From positions 1 to 58,885 of the IMG/VR virus record IMGVR_UViG_3300028840_003635: 58,885 bases of DNA, one strand, 5' to 3'. This DNA is from a virus. The translations under genes and the position numbers were made by a program. Below are positions 1 through 6,982 of the stretch, piece by piece. The notes under the pieces are model-generated. The model made no database searches. It was given only the letters and a program-made list of their open reading frames with translations, and was not told the DNA's origin. The first letter of the stretch is position 1, and every line of letters begins with the position of its first letter.

Positions 1-144
1 ATGAATGTGATGAGTGCGGTTCTTTCACAAACACAGATCCAAACCTTTTTCGGAAACTAACGGGAAATGTGAAAAATGCTGTTGACTCAAATGTGTCACT
101 AAAAGATGATAAAATTTACTGTGTTCCATGTTTTTTGAAGATGA
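1..144. repeat. Terminal direct repeat, left copy
   Basis: Bases 1-144 are identical to 58742-58885. The simplest reading is an assembly overlap from a circular or circularly permuted molecule: the repeat lies inside a coding sequence and shows no packaging-end features. Confidence 0.95.
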
Positions 145-236
145 AATGTGGAATTATTATCGAAACTCACCGAGAATCTGGAAAAATCACCTGGAAAACG
201 AGATTTCCGGAAAAACCATTTCATAAATCTACGTGA
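1..236 (+). CDS. Zinc-ribbon-like small protein, 3' part (gene crosses the contig ends)
   Basis: This is the 3' part of an 86-residue protein whose start codon lies at 58717; the reading frame runs through the terminal repeat and stops at TGA 234-236. Two CxxC knuckles (CDEC near the N-terminus and CVPC about 40 residues later, the latter followed by another Cys) suggest a bound zinc. The start has a strong AAAGGAGG site, and the preceding gene is the DNA methyltransferase ending at 58688. Function unknown. The gene becomes visible only when the contig is closed into a circle. An ATG at 148 in another frame opens a longer shadow frame that I do not believe. Confidence 0.75.
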   Translation, partial: ECDECGSFTNTDPNLFRKLTGNVKNAVDSNVSLKDDKIYCVPCFLKMKCGIIIETHRESGKITWKTRFPEKPFHKST

Positions 237-328
237 AGTCAATGTTGATAAGGAGTTATTTTATGAAAACTATCAAAAATACAGGTTATTGTGGTATTTT
301 GGTGTTTGTTTTCTAGGAAAAAATAGGG

Positions 329-433
329 GTGATTTATGAAAAAATCCTTTCATACGTTTCGTCTTACAGCGACAAGGGTTTACACGATTTTGAAAAAATC
401 TATGAAATGGCATTTCTTAAATTAAGTTGTTGA
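329..433 (+). CDS. Possible 34-residue protein
   Basis: GTG-started frame preceded by a weak AGGAAA site at 315-320. The residues look protein-like (charged and aromatic mix ending in LKLSC). An alternative ATG frame at 336 gives a 29-residue basic peptide. The stretch from 237 to 531 otherwise holds nothing convincing, so this is only a tentative call. Confidence 0.3.
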   Translation: MIYEKILSYVSSYSDKGLHDFEKIYEMAFLKLSC

Positions 434-525
434 ATTTAAAGGACTATTTTAAAAAAAGTGCTGATTTAGGAAACAATGCAGTCTTTATAAATAAATATTA
501 CCTGTAAGTAATAAAAAATAGGTAC

Positions 526-553
526 TTGACAATGAAAGTAAAAAAGTATATAG
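526..553 (+). promoter_or_regulatory. Sigma-70-type promoter, TTGACA-N16-TATAGT
   Basis: A consensus -35 (526-531) and a good -10 (548-553) are separated by 16 bp, with an AAGGAGAGG ribosome-site-like stretch just downstream (about 561-569). It overlaps the first possible start codon of the small secreted protein, so that gene either starts further in or the promoter drives the methyltransferase at 824. Confidence 0.5.
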
Positions 554-831
554 TATTTAATAAGGAGAGGTCTGTTAATAAATTAACCAATTGTATTTCT
601 ACCCTTTGGGTGAAGTTGGCGACAGCCGGATCACTATTAACTTTTCTTGTCCTATTCCCCGCCGGATGCGAAAATGAGCAAGTTTTGCAAAAACCCAGAG
701 TCTTTCCTGACATTGACCATGCACATGGCATAATCCTTGCGATAGATAAATCATTAGATGAACGGATTAAAAGGAACGAGTTTATGATTAACCAGTATTT
801 GTATAACCTTGAAAGGAGAAAAAGTGAATAA
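532..831 (+). CDS. Small putative lipoprotein or membrane-anchored protein
   Basis: The protein is at most 99 residues. A basic N-terminal stretch precedes a hydrophobic segment (LATAGSLLTFLVLF) ending in PAGC, a lipobox-like site, followed by a charged C-terminal half. The start is uncertain: ATG 532 lies inside a promoter-like sequence and has no ribosome site, while the AAGGAGAGG at 561 is not followed by a usual start; GTG 610 is possible. It overlaps the next gene by 8 bp. It could be a spanin-like or host-surface lipoprotein, but no family is recognised. Confidence 0.4.
   Translation: MKVKKYIVFNKERSVNKLTNCISTLWVKLATAGSLLTFLVLFPAGCENEQVLQKPRVFPDIDHAHGIILAIDKSLDERIKRNEFMINQYLYNLERRKSE
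726..740 (+). promoter_or_regulatory. Sigma-54-like -24/-12 match inside a gene
   Basis: TGGCAT-N5-TTGC with GG and GC exactly 10 bp apart, ending about 84 bp before the methyltransferase start at 824. The base after GC is G rather than A/T. It lies inside a reading frame and may be chance. Confidence 0.3.
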
Positions 832-1339
832 GGACTATAAAATACGGAACCACGCATGGGTATTGCCAAGACCAAACAAAAGTAAATATATAGGTAGTTT
901 TCCCTTGCATTTTGAAAAGAAGTTACACAAAGTACTCGAGATAAGTCCAGATGAGCACAAAATACTTCATCCTTTTGGTGGCAAGGCTGAATTTGGAGAC
1001 AGGGTGGATATCAATCCAGAGGTTGACCCAGATTTCGTTGGAGATGCTCACGATATGCACTTTATTAAAGATGAAACTTACGACTTAGTTATAGCAGATC
1101 CGCCATATAGTGAAGAGTATGCAAAAGGATTATACGGAACCAAAAAGCCCAGATGGAAAACTTGGACACAGGAGTGTACTCGAGTTTTAAAAGAAAACGG
1201 TCTGTTCGTTATATATCATTATTTAGCCTGTCCGTCTATACCTAAAACCGTACTTGAGCAAAGAATCTTTTTAGAAACAAGGGTGTGGCACAAACTAAGA
1301 TGTATTCATATACACAGGAAAAGAAGTGATTTATGGTAG
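824..1339 (+). CDS. Small DNA methyltransferase-like protein (DPPY)
   Basis: 171 residues from a GTG start chosen because AAAGGAG ends 5 bp upstream. It has a class I SAM-methyltransferase core: an HPFGG motif near residue 50, an acidic VDINP strand, then ADPPYSEEY at about residue 92, the catalytic motif IV of amino-methyltransferases. It resembles a family of short phage DNA methyltransferases that lack a separate target-recognition domain. No partner nuclease is adjacent, so protection of phage DNA from host restriction is the likely role. Confidence 0.75.
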   Translation: MNKDYKIRNHAWVLPRPNKSKYIGSFPLHFEKKLHKVLEISPDEHKILHPFGGKAEFGDRVDINPEVDPDFVGDAHDMHFIKDETYDLVIADPPYSEEYAKGLYGTKKPRWKTWTQECTRVLKENGLFVIYHYLACPSIPKTVLEQRIFLETRVWHKLRCIHIHRKRSDLW

Positions 1340-1362
1340 TATTCATACAATTTAAGGAGGAG

Positions 1363-1416
1363 ATGATGAAATTTATTTCCGTAAAACTGTTCCGGAAGTG
1401 TAACCTGTACCTATAG
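1363..1416 (+). CDS. Possible 17-residue leader peptide
   Basis: A strong AAGGAGG site is followed by tandem ATGs and a 17-codon frame. The frame overlaps the AAGTGTAACC motif proposed as a regulatory site, so the ribosome site may be the only coding signal here. Confidence 0.25.
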   Translation: MMKFISVKLFRKCNLYL

Positions 1417-1435
1417 GGGGCAGAAAAAGTGTTAC
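1396..1435 (+). promoter_or_regulatory. Candidate upstream activator sites (AAGTGTWAC motif, two copies)
   Basis: AAGTGTAACCTGTACC at 1396-1411 and AAGTGTTAC at 1427-1435 lie 71-110 bp upstream of the sigma-54 promoter at 1506. The same motif occurs at 18263 and 18279, again about 70-100 bp behind a sigma-54 promoter, and as a dyad at 55813-55844. This spacing suits a sigma-54 enhancer-binding protein; the assignment is inference. Confidence 0.4.
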
Positions 1436-1440
1436 TTTTG

Positions 1441-1499
1441 CTTGACAATAATACGCGAAACTACATACTTTCTTATGTATTATACGTTTTACTGTCAAG
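1441..1499. repeat. Interrupted dyad upstream of the early sigma-54 promoter
   Basis: CTTGACA/TGTCAAG (1441-1447, 1493-1499) encloses ATAATAC/GTATTAT (1448-1454, 1477-1483) and TACATA/TATGTA. It could form a hairpin or bind a regulator between the AAGTGTWAC sites and the promoter. It also contains a TTGACA that may be a sigma-70 -35. Confidence 0.4.
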
Positions 1500-1505
1500 T
1501 AATTT

Positions 1506-1522
1506 TGGCATGTAACTTGCAA
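1506..1522 (+). promoter_or_regulatory. Sigma-54 promoter of the early operon
   Basis: TGGCATGTAACTTGCAA: GG at 1507-1508 and GC at 1519-1520 with exactly 10 bp between, matching the -24/-12 consensus. It lies 53 bp before the start of the first gene of the operon that runs from 1573 to 10102. Confidence 0.8.
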
Positions 1523-1572
1523 TATCTATAAGTAGTAAGCAGTAATTATCATCAACAGAGCAGGAGAGGATC

Positions 1573-1860
1573 ATGGGATTTCATTATGATATGACAATAG
1601 AGGACGTTAATGCAGACAAGAACACCGGAGATCCTGATTGTATGAAATATGGGTTTGACGGGGAATGTTCTGACAAGTGCATAGAGGATCATGAAATATG
1701 TTGTTCTTTATGCGAGAGAGTTTTTAAGGATGCTAACGGCAATCCTTTATGTTCCGAGATATGCGATGATGAAGATAAGAGGAACGCAGGGGTTGTGATA
1801 GACAGAGAAGAGAAGATTTGCATTTGGTGTGCAATGAGAATAGGGAGGGTGGAGATATGA
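1573..1860 (+). CDS. Cysteine-rich small protein
   Basis: 95 residues with ATG behind CAGGAGAGG. At least ten cysteines, including CCSLC and a C-terminal CIWC pair, point to zinc binding. First gene behind the sigma-54 promoter at 1506; it overlaps the next start (ATGA). No family recognised. Confidence 0.7.
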   Translation: MGFHYDMTIEDVNADKNTGDPDCMKYGFDGECSDKCIEDHEICCSLCERVFKDANGNPLCSEICDDEDKRNAGVVIDREEKICIWCAMRIGRVEI

Positions 1861-2060
1861 GCAGTTACTTTAAGGATTATGATGAAGTGTTTGAATCTTT
1901 AGACACTTTAAAAAAGTTGTGTCCAGATGTTGAAGCAGAGGCGAGACATGATCATGCGATGTTTATAAGGATAGAACATGGATGGGGCTTGTTGTTTGGA
2001 CCATACGATGTTTACAGATTTGTTGAGGGGTATAACATTGGAAAGAGGATGTATAAATGA
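1857..2060 (+). CDS. Hypothetical protein, 67 aa
   Basis: ATG 1857 is chosen because it overlaps the previous stop and follows GGAGGGTGGAG. Acidic N-terminal half, aromatic C-terminal half with a GPYDVYRF stretch. It overlaps the SWIM-domain gene by 4 bp, so the three small genes are translationally coupled. Function unknown. Confidence 0.65.
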   Translation: MSSYFKDYDEVFESLDTLKKLCPDVEAEARHDHAMFIRIEHGWGLLFGPYDVYRFVEGYNIGKRMYK

Positions 2061-2284
2061 ACGCATGGACAAACGATGACGGTTCTTTTTCTGTTAGTAG
2101 TTCGCAGGGCAGGGGTACCTACCATGTTTCTATAACCAGGAGTGCAAAATCATGCTCTTGTCCTGCGTATCTTTATGGCAGAGGTAAGGACTGCAAGCAT
2201 ATAAGGTTGGTATTGGATAAAATAAACAGGGGTGTGTTTGCTTATCAGGATGAGGTTGATTCTGATGGTGGCATACCTTTTTGA
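2057..2284 (+). CDS. SWIM zinc-finger protein
   Basis: 75 residues carrying CSCPAYLYGRGKDCKHI, the CxC...CxH pattern of SWIM domains, which bind DNA or proteins through zinc. In phages such small SWIM proteins often sit beside recombination genes, as here: the next two larger genes look like an annealing protein and a RecB-like nuclease. Confidence 0.75.
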   Translation: MNAWTNDDGSFSVSSSQGRGTYHVSITRSAKSCSCPAYLYGRGKDCKHIRLVLDKINRGVFAYQDEVDSDGGIPF

Positions 2285-2297
2285 AAGGAGCAACAAA

Positions 2298-3020
2298 ATG
2301 GCTAAATTACCAGAAAAACCAGCACAGAAGGAAATAACGGAAGATGCTTCAGAAAAAGAGGAGGTTTCAGCAGATGTTGAAACAGAAGAAAATAATGAAA
2401 CTGTTGTAGAAAATGGGGAGACCTCTCTTACGGTTAAGGATGTGATGGAAATTGAGGAGTTTTCTTCAGAAAGGGCATTAAAAAACCTTGAAGCGAGAAT
2501 GGACTACATGGAACAGTCTAGAAGGCTTGTTTTAAAGAAGCTAAAAAAGGCTAAGTCTTGGATAAAGTATGAGAACAAAAAAGCAGGAACGGTATCTTAT
2601 AGGTTGCGAAAAGGTGCTGTTAGTAAAATGCTGACTCCGTTTGGGATAAATTCGAGAATTATATCTGTAACTCAAACAGAGAAGCCTGATGGGTCTGTAG
2701 ATTATCAGGCGATAGCAGAGATGTCGTTTAGTGCTTTTCCAGATTATTTTTTACAGAGGTCAGGAACGGTGAATTCAACGGAGGTGTTTTACGAATCGCA
2801 GGTAAAAGCAGACCAGAAGTATGGGTCTAAAAAGTTTGGAGAGGGTTCATCTGTTCCGAGAAACTTATCCCAAAATTGCAAACAGCAGGCTGTAACAAGG
2901 GCGATGACAAACACTTTTTCTGCGATAGTTGGTATTGAGGATATTGACAACGAAGAAATGCAAGAGGCAGGGATAGATTATACTAAGATTCTATCACCTT
3001 ATGGCAAATCAGAAAGATAA
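2298..3020 (+). CDS. Putative single-strand annealing (recombination) protein
   Basis: 240 residues from ATG 2298, 6 bp after AAAGGAG. The first 55 residues are acidic and probably disordered. The rest is a compact domain with a basic stretch (KKLKKAKSWIKYENKK) and a conserved-looking NLSQNCKQQAVTRAMTNTFS helix. I place it with phage annealing proteins by context (SWIM protein before, PD-(D/E)XK nuclease and SSB after) and by the RNLSQ..A.TRA helix reminiscent of such families; it is not a recognisable RecT or Erf. It may represent a divergent group. Confidence 0.45.
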   Translation: MAKLPEKPAQKEITEDASEKEEVSADVETEENNETVVENGETSLTVKDVMEIEEFSSERALKNLEARMDYMEQSRRLVLKKLKKAKSWIKYENKKAGTVSYRLRKGAVSKMLTPFGINSRIISVTQTEKPDGSVDYQAIAEMSFSAFPDYFLQRSGTVNSTEVFYESQVKADQKYGSKKFGEGSSVPRNLSQNCKQQAVTRAMTNTFSAIVGIEDIDNEEMQEAGIDYTKILSPYGKSER

Positions 3021-3049
3021 CCGAGATTAAGTTTTAAGGAGAAATAACG

Positions 3050-3277
3050 ATGGCAAATAAAACATGTCCATTATTTAAGGCTGCCCTGTTAGGCAATTCT
3101 AACTTAAAAAGAGAATACATAGATTCAGACGATTTTTATTTTGCTTGCGAGTGTACCAAAGAAGAATGTGCTATGTGGACACCTAGAGAATGTGGGTATA
3201 TAGGATGGTCAAACTCAGACCTAACAGGGGCAGTTCATTTAGTCGCAGAGACATTAGAAAAAATGAGGAGCAAATAA
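3050..3277 (+). CDS. Cysteine-rich small protein
   Basis: 75 residues, ATG behind AAGGAG. Cysteines form a CPLF...CECTKEEC...C pattern like a small iron-sulfur or zinc site. Lies between the annealing-protein and nuclease genes. Function unknown. Confidence 0.65.
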   Translation: MANKTCPLFKAALLGNSNLKREYIDSDDFYFACECTKEECAMWTPRECGYIGWSNSDLTGAVHLVAETLEKMRSK

Positions 3278-3288
3278 AGGAGAGAAAA

Positions 3289-3357
3289 ATGAACATCATA
3301 GAAAATGTATGTTTTAACGAGTATTCACCAACCATTTCAGAACTGGAGGACATATAA
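3289..3357 (+). CDS. Very small protein, 22 aa
   Basis: ATG 8 bp after AAGGAG, acidic peptide ending ELEDI; its last codons hold the GGAGG ribosome site of the nuclease gene, so translation of the two is probably coupled. Function unknown. Confidence 0.45.
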   Translation: MNIIENVCFNEYSPTISELEDI

Positions 3358-3358
3358 A

Positions 3359-4300
3359 ATGACAACGATAAGAGAAGAAATTCATCAAGAACTTTTAGAG
3401 GAGCAATTCTCCCCATCCAAGTCTAATCGGGCTTCTGGCATGGGGAGAAATTGTATCAGGAGATTGTATTTTGAAAGGGTGTGCCCTGAACATAAAACAC
3501 CTTTCAGTGCCGAAGCATTAAAGAGAATGAAAGAAGGAACTATACAGGAGAAAAATGTTAGAGGGTGGCTAACAAACAAAGAGGGCTATGATATATCAAG
3601 ATCTCAAGAGCCATTTGAGTTTAAGGACTTACAATTAACAGGACACTGGGAAGGTTTTTTAAAAAGACCGCAGGACAAAGAACCTGTGTTGTTTGAGATA
3701 AAGACCTGTTCAGAGTTTAAATTCAGGATGTTGAACGACATTAAAGACTTTTATGATGGTAAATGGTGGGAAGGCTATTTGAATCAGGCAACTGTTTACA
3801 TGAAGGCTTCTGGACAGGACAAGATATTGTTTCTTGTAAAGGACAGGTCTTCATGGGACATTAAAGAGTTTGAGTATGAGTTTGATGAGTTTCGATGGGA
3901 GTCAATTCAGGATAAATGTAACGTAGTTAATACCTTCATCGACAAGCTAAATGAAACACCTCAAAATCTTCCCGAATACTGTAATCAGTACAAAGAGTGT
4001 GATGATTGTCTTTTCTTAAACCATTGCAATCCAGACAGGGTAATATCTCTTGAAGGATACAAGAGGGTAAACGATCAAGAGGTTATTGATATAGTAACCA
4101 GACATCAGGAATTAAAGGCACAGATTAAACCTTTAGAGAAAGAATACAAAGACCTTGACAAACACATTAAATCAAGATTTAAAGGCGTAGAAGGTGCTTT
4201 TATAGGCGAACAATATGAAGTTATAGGTAAACTTATACCAAGAAAAGGTTATACAGTTGAGCCTTCTGAATATTGGTCAATGAAAATAAAGGAGTTATGA
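3359..4300 (+). CDS. RecB/Cas4-like PD-(D/E)XK nuclease
   Basis: 313 residues from ATG 3359 behind GGAGG. The core holds LFEIKTCSEFKF near residue 110, the E-x-K active-site strand of the PD-(D/E)XK superfamily, and a later cysteine cluster (YCNQYKECDDC...C) of the kind that binds Fe-S in Cas4/AddB-type nucleases. Likely the 5'-3' exonuclease partner of the annealing protein at 2298. The C-terminal 70 residues look helical. Confidence 0.7.
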   Translation: MTTIREEIHQELLEEQFSPSKSNRASGMGRNCIRRLYFERVCPEHKTPFSAEALKRMKEGTIQEKNVRGWLTNKEGYDISRSQEPFEFKDLQLTGHWEGFLKRPQDKEPVLFEIKTCSEFKFRMLNDIKDFYDGKWWEGYLNQATVYMKASGQDKILFLVKDRSSWDIKEFEYEFDEFRWESIQDKCNVVNTFIDKLNETPQNLPEYCNQYKECDDCLFLNHCNPDRVISLEGYKRVNDQEVIDIVTRHQELKAQIKPLEKEYKDLDKHIKSRFKGVEGAFIGEQYEVIGKLIPRKGYTVEPSEYWSMKIKEL

Positions 4301-4301
4301 G

Positions 4302-4610
4302 ATGGGATGGGATATAACTGTATTAGACGAATGGGGTATAAATGAAGGTTTGGGGTGCAATATTCCTTTCATGAATGGATGTTTTGCAACAAGTCCGACC
4401 TGGGACAGAATATTTCATGCGTATAATCCAAAAGAAGTTAATGACGGAAATAAAATTCCAATGAAGGATATTGAGGAAAATCGTGAGAAGATATTGTCTG
4501 AAGTGAAAGGTTGTCGAGTAGAGAGTTGGTTTTTGAGAATGTTTGAAATAATTGACAAGTATAAGTCTTATCATGATGACATGGATTCTCTGTATTTTTT
4601 AACACACTAA
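4302..4610 (+). CDS. Hypothetical protein, 102 aa
   Basis: ATG 4302 follows AAGGAG, one base after the nuclease stop. Tryptophan-rich N-terminus and an acidic C-terminal half. No family recognised. Confidence 0.65.
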   Translation: MGWDITVLDEWGINEGLGCNIPFMNGCFATSPTWDRIFHAYNPKEVNDGNKIPMKDIEENREKILSEVKGCRVESWFLRMFEIIDKYKSYHDDMDSLYFLTH

Positions 4611-4622
4611 AGGAGGTGTGAG

Positions 4623-4820
4623 ATGCAAATAGAAGGTAACGAAGATTACAAAAAACTATTACAGGGGTTGTTTAAGGATATAGATCCAAAGGCAGATCCA
4701 CCGGAGGATACTTTGGCTTTATGGAACTATATAGGCAACCCGTTCTATGTGTTGAGCTATCAGTTGTTTTTGCTAACAGAAGAAATGAAAACATTAAGCA
4801 ATAGATCTTTTCGGGAGTAA
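4623..4820 (+). CDS. Hypothetical protein, 65 aa
   Basis: Strong AAAGGAGGTG site upstream. Acidic, with a hydrophobic middle (YIGNPFYVLSYQLFLL) too polar at the edges to be a clear membrane helix. Function unknown. Confidence 0.6.
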   Translation: MQIEGNEDYKKLLQGLFKDIDPKADPPEDTLALWNYIGNPFYVLSYQLFLLTEEMKTLSNRSFRE

Positions 4821-4823
4821 ATT

Positions 4824-5111
4824 ATGAACATACCAATCAAATTAAGATATGAAAAAAAGTTTTCCTGGGGAAAGTTAATCTTTGCAGCAGAGACTAACCT
4901 TGCAGACATAGGGTTCTTAAAAAGAAAAGCCTGCGTTGATATGAGAGAGGCTGTAAGGGTTATTGATCGGGAAACGAAGCCTAGACCTATAGGAGATGCT
5001 GCAAATGAAGAGTGGCAGAAGGACGTGGCTGCTATTCGGAGAGCGATAAGAAGGCATCCGAGGTTAAAGAACATGGATTTTAGTCTAAGATCAAGAATGA
5101 AGGAGAAATAA
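4824..5111 (+). CDS. Hypothetical basic protein, 95 aa
   Basis: ATG 4824 after a GGGAG site. Basic, Arg-rich C-terminus (RRAIRRHPRLK) suggests nucleic acid binding. Sits between small genes and ssb. No family recognised. Confidence 0.6.
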   Translation: MNIPIKLRYEKKFSWGKLIFAAETNLADIGFLKRKACVDMREAVRVIDRETKPRPIGDAANEEWQKDVAAIRRAIRRHPRLKNMDFSLRSRMKEK

Positions 5112-5112
5112 A

Positions 5113-5289
5113 ATGGATGATGGGTTTAGAAGATTTTTAAAAGAACAAATTATGGTTTACGATAGGCTGCTTTCTAACGCAAAAGAAGGCGGGTTGTTAC
5201 AGCTTGAATATAGGGCAATTAGGGACACATACGAAAGAGTATTAAAGGTATTTGATGAAGAATCATCAAAAGGAGAATCAAATGGTTAG
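5113..5289 (+). CDS. Hypothetical protein, 58 aa
   Basis: ATG 5113 lies behind AAGGAG. A helical, charged protein whose 3' end contains the AAAGGAG site of ssb and overlaps its first codons, implying coupled translation. Confidence 0.6.
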   Translation: MDDGFRRFLKEQIMVYDRLLSNAKEGGLLQLEYRAIRDTYERVLKVFDEESSKGESNG

Positions 5290-5647
5290 TATAAACAAGG
5301 TAATAGTAGCGGGAAACTTAACAAAAGATCCAGAGCTAAAGGACGTGGGAAGCACAAAGTTATGCAATCTCAGCATAGCAATTAACGAGAATTATAAAAA
5401 GGGTGATGAATGGATTGAAAGCGTGTTGTATTTGAATGATGTACCCGTATGGGGCAAAAGTGCGGAGTATGTTGCTGGCAATATGAAAAAGGGAGATCCT
5501 GTTCTTATCGAGGGGAAGTTAAAACTAAACCAGTGGGAGGATAATTCGGGAGAAAAAAGGTCTAAATTGACAGTTCAGTCGATAAAGGCACACAATTTGC
5601 AAGTAAAATATAATAAGGATGAAGATGATGGCGGAACATTCTATTAA
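5282..5647 (+). CDS. ssb: Single-stranded DNA-binding protein
   Basis: 121 residues from ATG 5282, 6 bp after AAAGGAG. The OB-fold start INKVIVAGNLTKDPELK and the later VLYLNDVPVWGKSAEYV strand and KGDPVLIEGKL motif are hallmarks of bacterial/phage SSB. The C-terminus ends DEDDGGTFY, acidic but lacking the usual DDxPF tip for partner binding. It coats single strands during replication and recombination. Confidence 0.9.
   Translation: MVSINKVIVAGNLTKDPELKDVGSTKLCNLSIAINENYKKGDEWIESVLYLNDVPVWGKSAEYVAGNMKKGDPVLIEGKLKLNQWEDNSGEKRSKLTVQSIKAHNLQVKYNKDEDDGGTFY
5586..5602 (+). promoter_or_regulatory. Sigma-54-like match inside ssb, before rusA
   Basis: AGGCACACAATTTGCAA has GG and GC exactly 10 bp apart and lies 27 bp before the rusA start. 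It may be an internal promoter, but it overlaps codons for KAHNLQV and could be chance. Confidence 0.35.
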
Positions 5648-6095
5648 ATTTACAGTATATGGGAACGCAGTAGCAAAGAAAGCTCCTAAGATGTTTTTAA
5701 ATCCTAAAACCAAAAGACCTATGGCTTTTAAGGATAAAAGCACAAGGGACTGGGAAAACGCTATCAGGACTGTAGCACAGGATCATGTTCCGAAAAATCT
5801 ACTTGATGGTCCTTTGTATGCAAAGGTAACTTTTCATATTTTAAGACCAAAGTCTAAACCAAAGAAGGTGTTGTATCCAGATACAAAGCCAGATCTTGAC
5901 AACCTTGAGAAGAGTTTGTTTGATGCTCTTGAGGGGTTGATATTTGTTAATGATTCTCGGATAGTAGAAAAGCATATAGAGAAGGTATATGGAGATCCTC
6001 CCAGGGTAGACATAGAGGTGGGAGAGAAGGCAAAGCCTTTGGAGAAGATCGAGAAGATACAGAAAAGGCTAGATGAACTAATCAGGGAAGGATAA
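5628..6095 (+). CDS. rusA: RusA-like Holliday junction resolvase
   Basis: 155 residues from ATG 5628, 8 bp after AAGGA (ATG 5619 and 5625 are also in frame). PDLDNLEKSLFDALEGLIFVNDSRIV-type signature around residues 85-110 (KPDLDN, DAL.G, NDSRI) contains the metal-binding aspartates of RusA. It would cleave four-way junctions produced by phage recombination or replication before packaging. Confidence 0.85.
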   Translation: MAEHSIKFTVYGNAVAKKAPKMFLNPKTKRPMAFKDKSTRDWENAIRTVAQDHVPKNLLDGPLYAKVTFHILRPKSKPKKVLYPDTKPDLDNLEKSLFDALEGLIFVNDSRIVEKHIEKVYGDPPRVDIEVGEKAKPLEKIEKIQKRLDELIREG

Positions 6096-6107
6096 AGGAG
6101 GATTGAC

Positions 6108-6206
6108 ATGACAGAGTTTATATTATTAGGGTTTTTATTTTTAGTGGTGATGTCATTGTCGCTGTATGCTCTTTGGGGAGCTGGTGGTGATATAGAGGAT
6201 TTATAA
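6108..6206 (+). CDS. Small membrane protein, 32 aa
   Basis: ATG behind AAGGAGGATTGAC. One membrane helix (FILLGFLFLVVMSLSLYAL) followed by an acidic tail. Followed at once, with TAATG overlap, by a second tiny membrane protein. Confidence 0.6.
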   Translation: MTEFILLGFLFLVVMSLSLYALWGAGGDIEDL

Positions 6207-6280
6207 TGACAAGACTATTCCTTGAGCTTCTATTTATTTTAGCGTTGCTGTTTGTGTTTGGTTTAATGGCAATACCGTAG
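6206..6280 (+). CDS. Small membrane protein, 24 aa
   Basis: Starts within the stop of the preceding gene (TAATG). Nearly all hydrophobic (LELLFILALLFVFGLMAI). The pair may be a coupled set of membrane peptides. Function unknown. Confidence 0.5.
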   Translation: MTRLFLELLFILALLFVFGLMAIP

Positions 6281-6288
6281 GAGGAGAA

Positions 6289-6549
6289 ATGAAAGTAACT
6301 ATATTGGATGAAGGCTACACGTTTTTTTGTGAGTCAATAGAAATAGAAACGACTAATATGTATAGCAGAATACTACTTGAGCAATTACCAGAAGAAATCA
6401 ACTTGCGTGCGGAAGATTATGGCAAAATGTTGCACAGAATAAACAATCCTGTCCACATAGTGCTGAGAGAAGAAGATATAGATAGGAGTAGAGCGAAGGA
6501 AATTATAAGTAGGTTTGAAAATCAAATCTTAAAGGAGATGAACGAATGA
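6289..6549 (+). CDS. Hypothetical protein, 86 aa
   Basis: Strong GGAGG site. Acidic/basic mixed protein with no recognised domain; overlaps the next start by 4 bp (ATGA). Confidence 0.65.
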   Translation: MKVTILDEGYTFFCESIEIETTNMYSRILLEQLPEEINLRAEDYGKMLHRINNPVHIVLREEDIDRSRAKEIISRFENQILKEMNE

Positions 6550-6794
6550 GAACAAAGGAAGAGATAAAAAAATCTTATAAAGAATATATGTCTAAAAAGG
6601 GGTATGTGGATGAGTTGAATGATAACCTTGCCGACTTCGTTCTTTCAGAGAATTCTAAAGTTATAAATAATGCTGCAAACAAACTCCAGAACCTAATTAA
6701 AGAAATAGAACCAGAAGAAAAGGACGGTATCTGGAGTGCTCAAAAATCTGCAATTTTAATGAGTATAAATGCTATTAAGGAGGACAGCAAATGA
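6546..6794 (+). CDS. Hypothetical helical protein, 82 aa
   Basis: Coupled to genes on both sides by ATGA overlaps. Lys/Glu-rich and probably all helical. Function unknown. Confidence 0.65.
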   Translation: MRTKEEIKKSYKEYMSKKGYVDELNDNLADFVLSENSKVINNAANKLQNLIKEIEPEEKDGIWSAQKSAILMSINAIKEDSK

Positions 6795-6982
6795 CAGCGA
6801 GGGAGAAATGTAAAAAGTGCGGAAGGGTTTTACCCATAACATCAATGGTTGTAAGAATTCCGAGTTGCGAGGACAAAGAAGTATATTTATTATGCCCTTA
6901 TTGTGCTGAGGACACAACCCCAGAAGGTTGTAAAAGCGGATTACAACCAGAAAGAGAGGAGAACGATGAAGAAGAAGTATAG
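6791..6982 (+). CDS. Zinc-ribbon protein, 63 aa
   Basis: CKKCGRVLP near the N-terminus and CPYCAED about 30 residues later form a classical zinc ribbon; the C-terminus is a run of acidic residues. Likely a protein- or DNA-binding accessory factor. Confidence 0.7.
   Translation: MTAREKCKKCGRVLPITSMVVRIPSCEDKEVYLLCPYCAEDTTPEGCKSGLQPEREENDEEEV

Noticed and set aside
1-144. Direct terminal repeat as true virion ends
   Set aside because: The repeat lies within a coding sequence and has a typical assembly-overlap length; circular closure explains it better.
148-339. 63-codon frame at the left end
   Set aside because: Overlaps the wrap-around zinc-ribbon gene in another frame, with no ribosome site.
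498-875. 125-codon minus-strand frame
   Set aside because: Antisense to the lipoprotein and methyltransferase genes, no ribosome site; shadow frame.
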